DNA of 64,000 bases. It comes from Branchiostoma floridae (Eukaryota > Chordata > Leptocardii > Amphioxiformes > Branchiostomatidae). The translations under genes were made by a program, and so were the position numbers. Every line of letters begins with the position of its first letter. Positions within the stretch are counted from its first letter, which is position 1. The notes below the pieces were generated by a model. That model searched no databases. It saw only the letters and a list, made by a program, of their open reading frames with translations, and was not told the origin of the DNA. The stretch is from assembly GCF_000003815.2 (NCBI RefSeq), contig NC_049995.1, positions 3,607,896 to 3,671,895 of the forward strand. The letters run 5' to 3'. Positions 45,737 through 59,201 of this stretch are shown here, piece by piece.

Positions 45737-48700
45737 TAGTCCATGGGCCAGACCCCCAAATTTTACATATCAGTACCACCTGAGGGGGCAAATTTTCCTT
45801 ATGATTTTTAGGTAGTAGGGTATCTGAGGGATATATTTTGATATGATAGCCGTCGCAGAGTGGTAGCTTTGACCCGGCTATCTGCCCTTGACCTTTTGAC
45901 CCCGATCTGGACCACGCCCTTTGATATGATTATACAAATGGGTGTGTAAATCAATTAAACAATAATATTTTCAAACGAAACTTGCTGGGCTGATACAAAA
46001 TGAACCAAGAATTACAGAAAACTTAATTTCATTTCAATATCTTGATCCTATGAAGAGTTATGAGTCTTTGAATGATTATTTTTGAGCAAATTTTGGATGA
46101 AAAATGTTAATTTCTACTTTTCAAAGGCTGACATTTATTCCGATCTCACATTTGACCTTTTTTCAAGCTTTTATCTGCTTTGTTGTATCATTCCCTGCAT
46201 TCTAAAGTTTAAATCATGAAAATCCTCCAGTTCTATCTAGAGATATGAGTACCTAAATACGTACACACCTAAAGGCCTTGTGTTGGGGAAACCGTTGCTA
46301 GGGCCGTTGCTATGGAGGCACTGGGCTGCAATCCCAAGCAAAATGCAGTACAAAGCCTAGTCTTTTGATATCTTTTTATGTCCTTATACCTTCCAACATA
46401 TGTAGAGAACATGTTCAAGGTGTCATATGTAAGGTAAAGTATAATTCTAGTTTAAAACTAAATAATTTTTTTATTTAAGTTAAATAGCATTATCATCCTA
46501 CATGTATAGGAGACCTTGCACGAGTGTGCATACTATTTCCCACAACTATGAAATGACACTTGACAGTGTTACATGTGTAGCAGGCACCGATGACAACAAT
46601 GAAGGGAGTATGAGGCAAGATTCATATGAGCCTGCTCTGGATACTGCGTATCAAGAGCTGTTCCAATTCATACGGAATGATCTGTTCAGCAACCCTAGGG
46701 TACTAGTACTACGAATGACAGACCTCTCCTCAAGATAAGTGGAGTCTATGAAGTCTCTTGGTATAGAGCAGATCAAAGACTCCACCAAGAAACACATGCG
46801 GCGGAGTTTAGAGAGCGAGTTTTCTAGTACCATACACTTATTTTCTGATGACAACCTCAGACTGCCTGTCTATCCTGACAATCTATCTAGATGCGGCCTT
46901 GTCAAAGCGAATCAGGCTTTACAAAAGGAGCTGAACACTCTTAAATCACTCCTTAACAAAGATGTTGTTGCCAAGGCAGCCATGTTGCTTAGAGACGACA
47001 TAAGAAAGCAGGATGTTCCTCAAGCCTGGCCACCGGTGATCACAGAGGAGGACCAAAGTAGAGACATCATCCCTCCGTCAGTCGTCAAATTCTTCTGCTA
47101 CTTGCTGACAGGTGGTTTCAACAATGCCGATGCATCACAGAGGGTGGAACGACTTGTGACCTCATTCGGATATGACACTGTGTATGCTGTAAGCCAGGGA
47201 AAAGTGAAAACACCCAAACACATCACTTTGGCTTTTTCCATCAAGTGACTGACAGGAAACGTGGAGCTTGTGCAACTGCTGAACCGACTTGGTCACAGTG
47301 TTTCTTACAGTCAGATGGAGGAAATCAGTACGGCAGCTGCAGTTTGCCTTCAGAAGCTGTCAAGTGGTGATGGTGACATAACCCTTCCAAGTAACTTGCA
47401 TAATCAGGTTTTCACAACACTTGCCTGGGACAACATCGACCGACTGGAAGAGACCATAAGCGGTGGCGGGACATCTCATCGTGTGAATGGCATTGCTGTC
47501 CAACCCAAGGTAACAGAGTCCCCTGAAGTAGAAGCCCTCCCTCCAGTGACTAAAACAAAGATATTTTCAAACCAATAGTCATCAGAATGGGATCTTTCCA
47601 TACATGCTGTACACTTCTGGCAATTATCGGAAAACGCTTCCACAATGCAAGTCTCAGGGACCTAATGCCATTGAATCTGGGGTAGTAGCAGAGGGTTTGG
47701 TGTCTGGATTGATGGGCGGACGCAGGTACAACAGAGCAGTCAGGTTCCACAAGCTAGTGTACGAGGCCTTACTCAGGCTTGTGTGGTCAAGGTTTCTGTC
47801 CTGGATGCGTCAGAACCACATGAGGATCTCACTGACCTGGAAGAAGCAACGGAGACCATCGACACCCACACCAATGATGTATCACAACAAGCTTTACTAG
47901 GCATCCTACAGTCAGCAACAAATAACAAAATCATGTGCATGTTTGACAACTATGTCACCACCCTCCGAAGTGAGATCAGCCGTCTCACACAGTATTGGAT
48001 GTCCTACATCGACCTCGTAGAGATTTTTCTGGGTCTCCTTCGAGCAATGAGGGAGGGCGATTGGTTGCTACATCAAGTGCATGTCCATCCGCCAGCTCAT
48101 TACATCCCTTGGTGCTTTGCCTATGACAGGGTAAACTATGCAAGGTACCTGTCATATACTACTATGTACAGATGTCACAACTGCAATCCCAACATCCAGA
48201 CTTGTATGCAGAGTTTATGAGAGGACACTTTTCTGTTCAGATTGGCCACGCAAACCCGTTTGGACGTATTCCGGTTGACCAGACTATTGAGGAGACGGTG
48301 AACAAAGACACGCAAACTGACGGGGGACAGAGGGGTTCAGCCTTAACCACTCAGTTACATCAAAGTACTACCTCACAGCAGAACACAGGAGTATCTACTT
48401 GAAACAACTGAGGGACATGACTAGTGGTGCCAAGAGTAGTAAGTTTTCTCATAAAGATCTACAAACTACACGCATTAGAAGGGATGAAGCCGATGTCAGC
48501 TCATTGGTCGATTTAATGGAGAACAACTGGATCAACCCAATGTCCTCAGAAGAGCCCGACCTTGTCAGCTTGTCCACGGGCAGTGTTGCACCTCCCGACA
48601 TAGTGAAGGATATTTCCGACGCACACCAAATGGGAGAGGACGCCTATCTCTCCTTCCGAAGGAATCGCCTGGAGCAATACCCACCAGAAGTAAAGTTCTA

Positions 48701-51025
48701 TGACAAGCTGACAAAACTAAAACTGAAGACATTCTCCAATATTGGCACTAAGAAGACCAGTGCAAAGGGCAAAACCAAAGTTGTCCTGCAGGCGGACAGG
48801 AACCTGTTCAGGCACATCATACTGATTGCAGAAAGCAGGCAGCTCCGCATTAAAGATGTCCTGACACATCCTCTCGGTCCCCTTCCATGGTCTATTGCAA
48901 AAGCTGATGGCACTTAACGTAAGACCAACAAAGCTGCCCTTGCAAGAGAGCTGGAGAGTCATGTTTCACCAGCAGAAGACACCCCCAGCTCCATCCACCT
49001 GTCCTGCAAAAGATCAACGGCAACAACATAACGTTTTCTGGGCTAGCAAACACCACAATGTCCATAGTTCTAAAGGAAGGTGTGAACAGTCACAGAATTG
49101 ATGTTGTATTTGACGTGTACAGGGACCAGTCCATCAAAGATGCTGATTGTTTCTAGCGTGGGTTCAGTACAGCATCACAGTACAAAACCATAACTGGTGG
49201 ACATCAAGTCAAACAATGGAGAAAGTTTTTGTCCAGTTCAAACAACAAGTCTTCCCTGATCAAGTTTATGATTGAAGAATGGAAGCAGCCAATCTACAGA
49301 ATGAGAGAAACTTAGGAACAAGATGCTGTATGCTACCTGCGAGGATGCCTGCTACAGGTTCACTAAAGATGAATGGGTGGATATTGCGGAGCTACAATGC
49401 TCACAAGAAGAAGCTGACACGCGCCTCCTGCTTCATGCACTCCACGCTGCTGAGTCTGGTTCTGAAGCAAATGTCATCACAGCAGAAGACACAGACATCA
49501 TGGTCATCAGCCTCGCCTTCGCTAAACGTATCCCATGAAGAATACCAGAATGCATTTCAGCAACTGGGAGAAAGCTGGACGATGTCTCCTGATGGCACCC
49601 TGTTCAAGAGGATTGAGCGCTTCACCTGTCAGATGTACGTGCCGTCTACCCCTGTAGCTGACGTAAACGAGATGCGGCACCACTTGTTTATTGCCAAAAA
49701 GGGAAATGTGGAATCAAGTGCACTACCACCGTGCCGAGACTGCCTTCACCTACATGTTAAACAAGCAAACTACCAAGCCGGTATATGGAGGGGGTGCCTC
49801 CAGAACGACCCTCAGGTACCAAGCCCAGTAGATGCAGGATGGAAGTTAGATGAAGATGGTAATCTCTCCATCACATGGCTACAATCACCTCCCGCGCCAG
49901 CTACTGTCCTGGAGCTGCTGACATGTAGCTGCTCCCGGTCGTGTACTCTTCCCTCCTGCACCTGTATTGCACATGGTTTGAACTGCACAGATATGTGTAA
50001 ATTGAAAGACTGTAGCAACAGAAACCGAAGAGGATCTGGACATTGAACTCTCCTCTAGTGATGCTGATGACACATCTAGTGATACTGATGATGAAAAGAT
50101 AATAATCAAATGTAAAGTTGACATGATCATGATAACTGTGCTTGTACATGCCATATTGTGTAAATACTCAATATTCAAAAGGGCATATGGGTTGTTCATC
50201 TACTAGTATATAGGCAAATTTGTTGCTTTGCAGTATGTAGTTACAGCTTACAGCTATGGTTTATGATATGGCATTGCCATGTTATCAAGTAGATAAAGTT
50301 ATTCATTAACTTGTTATTAGATAAACATAATACTCATTAACTCAATATCTTATTGGTCAGCTTATTCTAAACCTGATTACTCTCCCAAAACAAAAGTTTC
50401 TCGACAAAAAAGTGGATTTAGCACTGCATTTAGCTTGGGATTGCAGCCCAGTGCCTCCATAGCAACGGCCCTAGCAACGGTTTCCCCAACACAAGGCCTT
50501 TAGGTGTGTACGTATTTAGGTACTCATATCTCTAGATAGAAATGGTAGATTTTCATGATTTAAACTTTAGAATGCAGGGAATGATACAACAAAGCAGATA
50601 AAAGCATGAAAAAAGGTCAAATGTGAGATCGGAATAAATGTCAGCCTTTGAAAAGTAGAAATTAACATTTTTCATCCAAAATTTGCTCAAAAATTATCAT
50701 TCAAAGACTCATAACTCTTCATAGGATCAAGATATTGAAATGAAATTAAGTTTTCTGTAATCCTTGGTTCATTTTGTATCAGCCCAGCAAGTTTCGTTTG
50801 AAAATATCATTGTTTAATTGATTTACATAACCATTTGTATAATCATATCAAAGGGCGTGGTCCAGATCGGGGTCAAAAGGTCAAGGGCAGATAGCCGGGT
50901 CAAAGCTACCACTCTGCGACGGCTATCATATCAAAATATATGCCTCAGATACCCTACTACCTAAAAATCATAAGGAAAATTTGCCCCCTCAGGTGGTACC
51001 AATATCTCCTCTGGCCCATGGACTA
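45737..51025 (+). mobile_element. 5.3-kb DNA element with ~0.6-kb terminal inverted repeats
   Basis: The left arm (45737 to ~46352) and right arm (~50421 to 51025) are inverted copies, differing at only a few percent of positions by eye over most of their length. The outer edge begins about TAGTCCATGGGCCAGA, with a diverged patch before accacctgagggggcaaatt. A possible 3-bp duplication TGT flanks it, but the exact end is uncertain. The ~4-kb interior carries one broken gene on the plus strand (separate entry). The near-identical arms point to recent movement, while the decayed gene implies that the transposase came from another copy. Confidence 0.85.
46502..50046 (+). pseudogene. Decayed transposon-borne gene: EEADTR/DTD motif protein with CXC-like tail
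   Basis: Open segments 46502-47578 (one frame, broken by TAA 46736, TGA 47246, TAG 47576), 47783-48220, 48172-48402, 48399-48917, 49323-49538 and 49279-50046 read as one protein split by stops and frameshifts. Visible blocks: WMSYIDLVEIFLGLLRAMREGDW followed by FAYDRVNYARYL (near 48130); DQTIEETVNKDTQTDGG (near 48285); LIAESRQLRIKDVLTHPLG; EEADTRLLLHA (49407) followed by EDTDIMV (49485); LPPCRDCLHLHV; and a terminal CSC/CTC/C-rich tail (about 49918-50025) resembling Tesmin/TSO1 CXC modules. I recognise these blocks from uncharacterised repeat-borne proteins in invertebrate and fish genomes. The acidic pairs recall PIN/FEN-like nucleases, which is inference. A conserved stretch after EDTDIMV seems deleted. 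Confidence 0.7.
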
Positions 51026-54000
51026 TGTGACACCAAAATGGGCGAAGGTTACACACAAAAAACACTGACCTGTATTCCAGGTGTCCTGTACACCTGTGTG
51101 AGACGTCGTACGTCACAGGTATCACCCAGACGCACAGGTGTGAAGCCTTGGTCTCACCTGCGTGTACACGGCGTGAGAACGGGAACGGTTTAAAGATCAC
51201 CTGAGCCTTTTGAGTTAAAAGGACGCGCTCGCTGCAACACGTCGGAATGTACCATTCTAGTCAAGGATGATCTTACATTGGCAATTTCTCATAAAACGCT
51301 TGATATGACACATGAAAATTCACTAGTCATACAAATTTTACACTTTCATACTTGGTATTTTTTCTGAGCGCTTTGGCATTTGGTTATACTTTGAAATCAC
51401 CACCATTAAAGGCACATAAACAACTTTTTCATAGAATAACCAAAACGTTTACCTACTCTCCGATACAAAAATGATGATTATCAATAATTTGATGCAAAAT
51501 AAATTTCTTCTATCAATAGAAGTAACGAAACAACAACCTTGTTTAAAACATGTAAAATCTTGTTTTTGTTTGTTCTGTCACTGCCGCTTTCCTCCCTGTG
51601 TTAGAATGGTTTCGTCCTTGTCAATATCCACTTGAATAACCTTGCCCTGAGGCGAGTTCGTGCCACAAGACAAAAGACAGACACCTTTTCCTCTCACCTG
51701 TGCGCGGGTAGACATCTCAGGTAACCTGCACGAAATTTCTACAACTGTCCGTACGGTCAATGACCTTGCGTTTTGACTCGACCGTTCGGCGGTTACTTTT
51801 CAAATGAACTTCAGATGACCTTTCAACGAATGTACATGAACCTCTGTTTAAGATGTCTAGTCAACCTACCGTAATATAATTTATAACATTGAACATTGGC
51901 ACCGATTTGTTTATGAATAAGGCCCCTTTTCCACTAGACGGCGATCACGCTGCGCTCCCACTACGTACTACATAGGATATGTGTAACCTTCGCTTTCACA
52001 CTGGGTATATCATACATAACGTGAAAGTGTGACTGAGAAGACGACAAACACACAAAGTGTAAAAATATTCGTTTCTTTTCTATACAATTCGTTGAGCGAT
52101 CTGTCAAATTTCAGGTCGCAGAGAGCGCGCGGCGAGAGCGCCGTCCTAGTGGAAAGGGGGGTATATACGAGCATGTGATATAGTATCAATACACTGTCTC
52201 TGGTAAGACATTAGTTACTTAATCAACTCAATACATGTTGAAAATTGTCTTGATCCTTTGTAAGGAAGTTGTACCCATGTGTTTTGTTTAAACGTCTTTT
52301 GATCATGCCTTTTACCTGATCAATCTCAATGAGTGCCAATTTCTAAACACCTTTTTACAATAGGTATTTAACGTTCTATTCACTTGGGAAATTAGACGGC
52401 TAATAAAGATTACTGGAAATAGTCTGGGTTTTCAGACCTGTTAGGGCGTAACTATAACGCCGAATCCCCTTCAAAGATCAACTATTATATTATAAAGGCT
52501 ACATGAAGTACTAACTAAATTATATTCGTGAAATCCCTTGAAGATTGCTAATTGAATGCGAGAGCGCGAAAAAAAGATGGGCAACTGAAAACATGATGAC
52601 TGAATTTTCAAAAGACAAACCATAAACGTTTATAAATAAGTATTTATGCAACAAAATATGACATATACTTTTGTATGAAAATATGTGTACGCTGTTAACG
52701 TTACAGTGATATTTCTATTCACGTAGTTCTCTTAGCTCTGACAAAATTCTGAGTTCAAATCTGGCAAAGAAAGTTCAAGTCGCATTCAAGAAGTAGTACG
52801 CTAGGTTCGCCATCTTCTTTTAAGTCCACTAATCGCTATTTAATAGGTGCGACGTAGGGAAATAATCATTTTATTGAGTTGAGTAAATAACCCCTCTTGC
52901 CAAGGACGGCCGACCGACTCCCCTAGCGTACTATTGACTCTATTTGTCCAATTTCTACTATTAACATTACACCACCGATCAGCGGAGCCTGATATATGCT
53001 ATGGGACAATCCGTGCGCTTGGGATGAACTTATGCAAGGCATTAGAGGCCGCACTGCACTAAAGAAACAATGTGACATTTAGTAACGAGTTGTCTAATTT
53101 TGCCAACAGTAACTACCTAGCCATCTGACGGACATGAGCATTGTTCGCCATTTTGCCCTTGGGGCTTTTTCTTGACCCCTCGACCTGACTTCTTCATTCT
53201 TTGTCTACAAGTCATTTAACAAGTCACATCGACTCAGTGCGATTTGTAAACAAGTCACGCATAGTGCCGGTATGCGTAAATAGTACCCGTACGGTCAGTT
53301 TTGTTCATGAATTATCCTACTTTATTCTGTAGCCATGGAGCGAAGCACGTCATATTAGCTGCAGTACCGGTAAGGTCCGCAGACTAGGGTTGGCGCTCGT
53401 AGGTGGTGGTGTTATTGATGTGAAGTTTCTCACAGGTATTACTAAATCAGAGGAGCTTTTTTGTGTCTTACAAACACTGTGAAAAGAAAACATAAACGAA
53501 CTAAAGAAAACGAAAAGATAGGGAAGAGAGAGAAAAGGACTGAAACAAACAAGCGAGCAAGAAACAGAAACTATGTTTAACAGAACACGAACACATTTTA
53601 TGATACACTAAATGTCTTATATCATTCCCAACAACTGATCACATACACCGCAAAACAGAAACAGCAGAAACATATCAAACACTTATAACATCGACATTCT
53701 GGCGACCTTTTCCTGGTATGAAATCTTCTACGTCGTTCGTAATTCCTATTGCAACAAAGAAATGTATTCTTAAATGAAAATACTAGTGAAGAAATGTCCT
53801 ACCCCAAACTGTTGCCAGACATTGCACCCGTCCCTTTTAGATACTACCTAAGTCACACTGACCTTCACCCTACACATGTTTTCCCCACAGTTTTCCAGAT
53901 GTTCGTCAAAGAAGATGAAAACTTGCAGACAAACGATTTCAAGATCCGCCATTTGCAAAATCGTTTAGCAATGCCTATTATGTAAACACTGAAGAAAACT

Positions 54001-54621
54001 CAAACATCGTCCGACACTGGATATTCTACAGTTGGCAGAGAGATGTAATGTTACATCTTCATACTAAGCCATGCAAATTAGTTGTCTGTTTGTGAGTTTA
54101 GCCTAAGTTAATTGTATAAACTACATGTATGTTCCTATGAAAATACACGTATAAGAACGCCCCTACAATAACTAGTGGCCGGGATTTTTAACCGCAACGT
54201 ACGCTCGAAACAAGCCCGATTGCTACATCTGTTTGGGGATCGGGAGTTATTCAGAGGGGCCGCTCAGTCGTTCGGGCCGGCACCAGCAAGTGTACTAGTA
54301 ACCAGCGCGATTTAACCAGGCTCTCGTGTGTCCTCGCGAGATTTTGCGAGAGCATGACGTCATGAATTATGTTGCAACGTCAAGTGCAAGCCAGTATACT
54401 TCACCCACGAGGACATTTAATGTGTAATAGCACAATAACTTCAATGTATCTGCACAAACTAACCGCAAGGGAAAGTATGCGTCATTATATCCTTTCACTT
54501 GGAATTATGAAATACATAGTGAGTGTCATAGATACAGTTTTATCGACGCTTCAATAGTAACATCCCACAAACGATGATACACGTTCTTTGAAGTGGGCGA
54601 CTTAAGTGAAAGTTCAACGGC
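51026..54621. other. Intergenic repeat-rich stretch
   Basis: No gene is supported. It contains a diverged duplicate of 18585-18865 (51745-51920) and a ~240-bp inverted-repeat element at 51921-52161 (ggccccttttccactag / ctagtggaaaggggg). A GC-richer stretch at 54170-54370 has TCTCGCGAGA-like and TGACGTCA (54356) motifs, about 260 bp upstream of the U1 gene. Confidence 0.45.
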
Positions 54622-54788
54622 ATACTTACCTGGCAGAGATGGTACCTTGATCATGCACGGAGGTCCGTCAAGGGCGAGGCCCGACCATTGCACACCCGGT
54701 CTGGGATGACCCCTTCGATTACCCCAAACGCGGGTAACTCGGCTGCGTAATTTATGATAGTGGGGGTCTGCGTTCGCGCTAACCCCCG
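54622..54788 (+). ncRNA. U1 spliceosomal snRNA
   Basis: Starts ATACTTACCTGGCAG, the U1 5' end that pairs with 5' splice sites. Downstream are the U1A-type loop (ccattgcacaccc) in stem-loop 2, a stem-loop 3 (accccttcgattacccc), a near-consensus Sm site (aatttatgatag) and a terminal hairpin (tgggggtctgcgttcgcgct...ccccc). Length is ~167 nt, close to the standard ~164. The 70K-binding loop of stem-loop 1 reads gatcatgcac rather than the usual gatcaygaag. A 3'-box-like caaaagcag follows at about 54799. It is the only copy in the window. It could be a variant gene or a recent pseudogene. Confidence 0.93.
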
Positions 54789-57700
54789 CCCATACAATCC
54801 AAAAGCAGTATACACACTTTTCCCCACAATATCGTCCTTCTGATAGTTGGTAAGAAGATGTATAAAGTAAGTGAGATGATGTAGGATATGTACATCTAAC
54901 GTTATAGTTTATTGGCTTGTCTTTGCGTATGTACGTCTGACTGTATGTTTCGGCTATTCCCATAAAAACAAAGCGCCGCTCAAATGCTGCCATTTCTCTT
55001 TCGCGTACTGCAAGGGTCGCAAAGCAGTGCGGGTAAAGGTGTAAAGTAAGCCATCCCTAAGCGCCATCGTTATCTATCTGACAACGAAATATTTTCGCTT
55101 GTGTGTTCTGGTAGCGACAGATGTTGTTTGACGTAAATTTATGTGCCGTTGTAACATGCCGTCCAGTTGCGTCATCTAGCAGGACTTACGTAAACTACAG
55201 ATTTCATTCTGATGAGACCACAGACCGACGTGACTGGATTCGGTCTAGATATTCAGCGCTGTCCGTTCGTTCGTCCGCGCAAAGCAAAACAGATAAAGAA
55301 TTGCGTGCCAGCCATTAAAAATGAACTTATACACACATATGGTATTACAGTAAATGTGAATGAAGTTACATAAGAATATAAGAAGCCGGGACGGCAAGAA
55401 ATGAGCTTGCATGGACTGTCAACCTATGGAAATATAACGTTACATCAATATTCCCCTATACTGCACTTACTTCATGGTCATGTTGTTACCTTGGCAGTGT
55501 TGCTCCCTTGGACGACGGTTTAGCGAATTGCCTCTGTGCAGTGGAAAACCTGAGGTATTGCTGGTACTGGCCCCTACAGCATGGCCTGACTGGCTATTAG
55601 TATTCAGTAATATATGTACATAATGTAGCTTGCCTTGTGTAAATAAGGCACAATTTGTTAGGGTCAGTAAACCCAGTACAGTATACATATGTACGTTATT
55701 AGACAGGTCACTTACGCCATCTAGCGGAAAGTGAGTGATTTGCACAATACCTGTGTCAAATAGTATTACACATAGACCAATGAGGAAGTGATCCGATTTC
55801 AGGAATAAAATACTCTTTATTCTGTTAAACAGAAACAGCAAAGCAAGTGAAAATGACACTGTACAGATTGCAGAACAGCAACAATGGTGGTAATTTCAAT
55901 TATCATTCAGATACATTAGCCTGTTGGATATGTACAATCATGTATATAACATTCATACGATTTTTTTTTGTTCCGTGTTCTTTAATCACTTCACATCACC
56001 CAAATATGACTTCCAAGATTCCCCTTCTGTAGTACTTAGATTCAAATCGATAAAAATGCATGCCTAAAAAGCTGTGAAATACACTTCTGTACTATGCGGA
56101 ACAAATACTGGAAAGTTAACTTTAACATTGAAACACAAGAAAATGTTGCTTGTTTTACACTTGCTATTGCTTGAAATAAAGCAGATATTATCGCTATGTA
56201 CATACATAACTTCAAATCCTTTGCTTGGCAAACGTGAAGAATAACAAAGTCATCAAATTTTTCAGGATTGTCTGGTTTGTATATAAGACCCGACTTAATG
56301 CAATATTCAAAGAAATATTTTCAACAGTGCTTTCAATTCAACACGTATACATACTAGTACTATATGTATTTCTTTAAAATGCAAATAAGTGACTACCATC
56401 TTGTATGGCCTCATATTTCCTCTGATTGTAATAAGACTTGAAAAAAAAAATTACTTGATGGAACCCTATTTTAAAACATATTTTCATACGGGTACATGTT
56501 TTTGCCATGATCAAAAGATAACAAGGAATTTTCTTCTTTAGTTATGAACCTGGAAGACCTTTGATTGCCTTTTACTTAACAAAATATGAAACAGTAACAC
56601 AAAAGGGGAAATCATATCAGCATAACAACTTTCTAATCCCCCAAATTCTAAATTGAATGTTGAAAGAAACATTTCTGATTAAAAAAAAAATGTACACAAG
56701 GTCAATATTCTGTGCGCTATTCTACATTCAACATTGAAAACAAACATTTTTTTTTCAACTCCAAACAAAACTTAACAAACACAAACACTTCCTCTGGTCC
56801 CTTTATACTTTTCAAAATATGTGCTACAAAAATATTGATTATCTTACAGTGTTCATATGGCATTGGCTTTCAACCTTTGTTTCCTATATGAATATAATAC
56901 ATAAAAAACTTGATGAGTCATATTTTTGTGACACAATTTTGATATCACATGCACATCGTTCCAACTAGTCCCTAATAATAATAAATAACGCAAGATTTTT
57001 ATTGGTACATCAGTAAGGAGTTGTTCAAATGTGAAATGTGGATCAGGCCTATATATAATACATGTACACGTCCCACTACAGAAATGTGCTTGTTGCGATG
57101 GAAAAAAAAAATCACACCATTTGTAAAAAGATACCTTGTGTTACTAAATCCACAAAAAAAGGGTACTTGTAAGCATCAATGACAGATCTAAAGACAATGG
57201 GTTCCCAAACAATGAGTGCATGGCAGGGTTGGACAAGTACACTAGCCCGATTGTCCTGGGCAAGTGAAAGTGCTGATCGGGCAAGCACATGTCCTATAGT
57301 ATAATGTACCTCACTTGCCCCATTGGGCAAGTAAGATTTTTCCACGAGTGAAATTTTGATACTAGTCACTTTTCAGAGTCATTTCATCAAACATTGGTCA
57401 ACCCAGAAAAATACAGCCAATAATAAAAGAATTCCATTGCTGGAAGTGAAAATAGATAGAAAAGCACCATTTAGATTTCAGGCAAGTGAAAAGTTGGTTT
57501 GGGCAAGTAGATTTTTTATGTACTTGCCCGATAGGACAAGTGAATTTCAGAAAACTTGTCCAACATTAGCCCTGCAGGAAAAAATTGAAGCTGTCTGGAT
57601 ATGATATCCCAATATACTTATCAATTGTGTATATGGCATTCAAGTGATGTAGACTTTTCATATCAAAATATTCTTCATCTATATATACAGATTGTTACAT

Positions 57701-59201
57701 CATGACATAAGGTTTCATTTTTCCATTTTTCTGTACCTTATACATACATGTCAGTGCAGTATCTGGTATGAATAAGTGAGTGTTTCTGTCTTGTAAAGTT
57801 AAAACATGACAGAAAAAGTGGAAACCTACAACTGTAGGGTTGGATTTCCAGTATACAGTCAAACTTGTACAATTGACCACCTCTACATCAAGACCACCTG
57901 GCCTTTGATATACAGTCAGACCTGTACAAATGACCACCTCGACCACCTGGCCAAAGTGACATTTTTTTGTGTGGTCACTTAGATGATTTTTCCTATTGAC
58001 CAAAGCATTACAAATCCTGTCTATAGTGACAACCTGTCTAAATAGACCAGATTTTATCGGTCCATTGACTGGTCTTCTTGGCCAGTTTGACTGTATACTT
58101 GTGCACGATCATTTTGTGACATACTAGTATTCTCTTATCAGTATAAGAAGCTAACTCACCTACTTTCAACACCTCTGTACATATTTCTTTCCATCTCATC
58201 ATGAAAAACAACATATATACATCTTTTAGACATTATGCAAAATATATAACATTTTCCTATAATTTTGATTTTACATACTTTTCTGAGAGCTTGCATTGTC
58301 TTGATTATTACTGCAATACTTTAACATCTACAATGTACAGTAAGTACTCATTTCTATTGCAGATTTTGATAGTCTTACAATTACTGCAAGCATTCTTTGA
58401 TACTTATCAGGAATGCTGAGACAATGAGTAATTAGCATCCCATTAATTAACATTAATTAGCCCTGTTAATGAATCAATCTGTAACCTTAGAACCATTCAA
58501 CTTCTTTACTATTGCTGTGGTACAACAAATTATTGTCAATTGGCTTAATGTTCCCGACACAACAAACTGTGCAAGCCTTTGTATAAATACCAAAGACCAT
58601 CAGAGTCATTCCCATGTTCAATATCTTTGCAGTAGAGATAGACATCATATTGGGATGCAACTGCAAGCTGCAGTTTCAGACAAAGTTGCTTGGGGCACTT
58701 CTTTGTCTCAGGATTAGTCTTCAAAAATCCTTTATCACAGTTCATTGTTACATGCATATTCCCTATCTTGTTTATACCATGTACTTGTAATTGAGCCTAC
58801 AAGCATGAACTTGCAAATAAACTTTCTTTAGCTTTATCTTTTTCAAAATTTCGTACATGCTACTTTTAAGAAGGCCTAATACTCCCTCTAAGAAAAAAAA
58901 AATCAATTCCCACTGCAAGGGAAAAACAGGTATGTGTATGACTATTTCAAACACCCAAGGTGCAAAAAAGAAAATCATACACGGTGGGATTTTCATTTTA
59001 AAATTGCAAGCAGGTTTTGTACTGATATTCCTTGACTGTACTGTCCACAAAAACCTTGATTTTTTTCTATCATTTCAAAAAACATAACTGTTACACCTCC
59101 TGATGTACAATGACGAGATCATCTTAATTTTCATTCACCTTATATCAATGACCTTCGAACTTGACCTAACCACTACTAAGTAGGGGGTGCAATTAACATG
59201 G
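54789..59201. other. Intergenic region and 3' flank of gene C
   Basis: AT-rich, with no supported gene. It holds an element-like block at 57226-57580 with ends cagggttggacaagt / acttgtccaacattagccctg and internal gggcaagt in both orientations. A second block at about 57855-58095 has ends tacagtcaaacttg / cagtttgactgta, with a related fragment at about 63245-63395. A LINE/SINE tail lies at 58770-58825. Confidence 0.45.

Noticed and set aside
46736-47578. Stop-codon recoding in the transposon gene
   Set aside because: Three different stops in one frame plus later frameshifts and an apparent deletion indicate decay rather than readthrough.
54526-54993. 155-residue minus-strand ORF near 54.5-55.0 kb
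   Set aside because: It is antisense to the U1 snRNA gene and has no recognisable domain.
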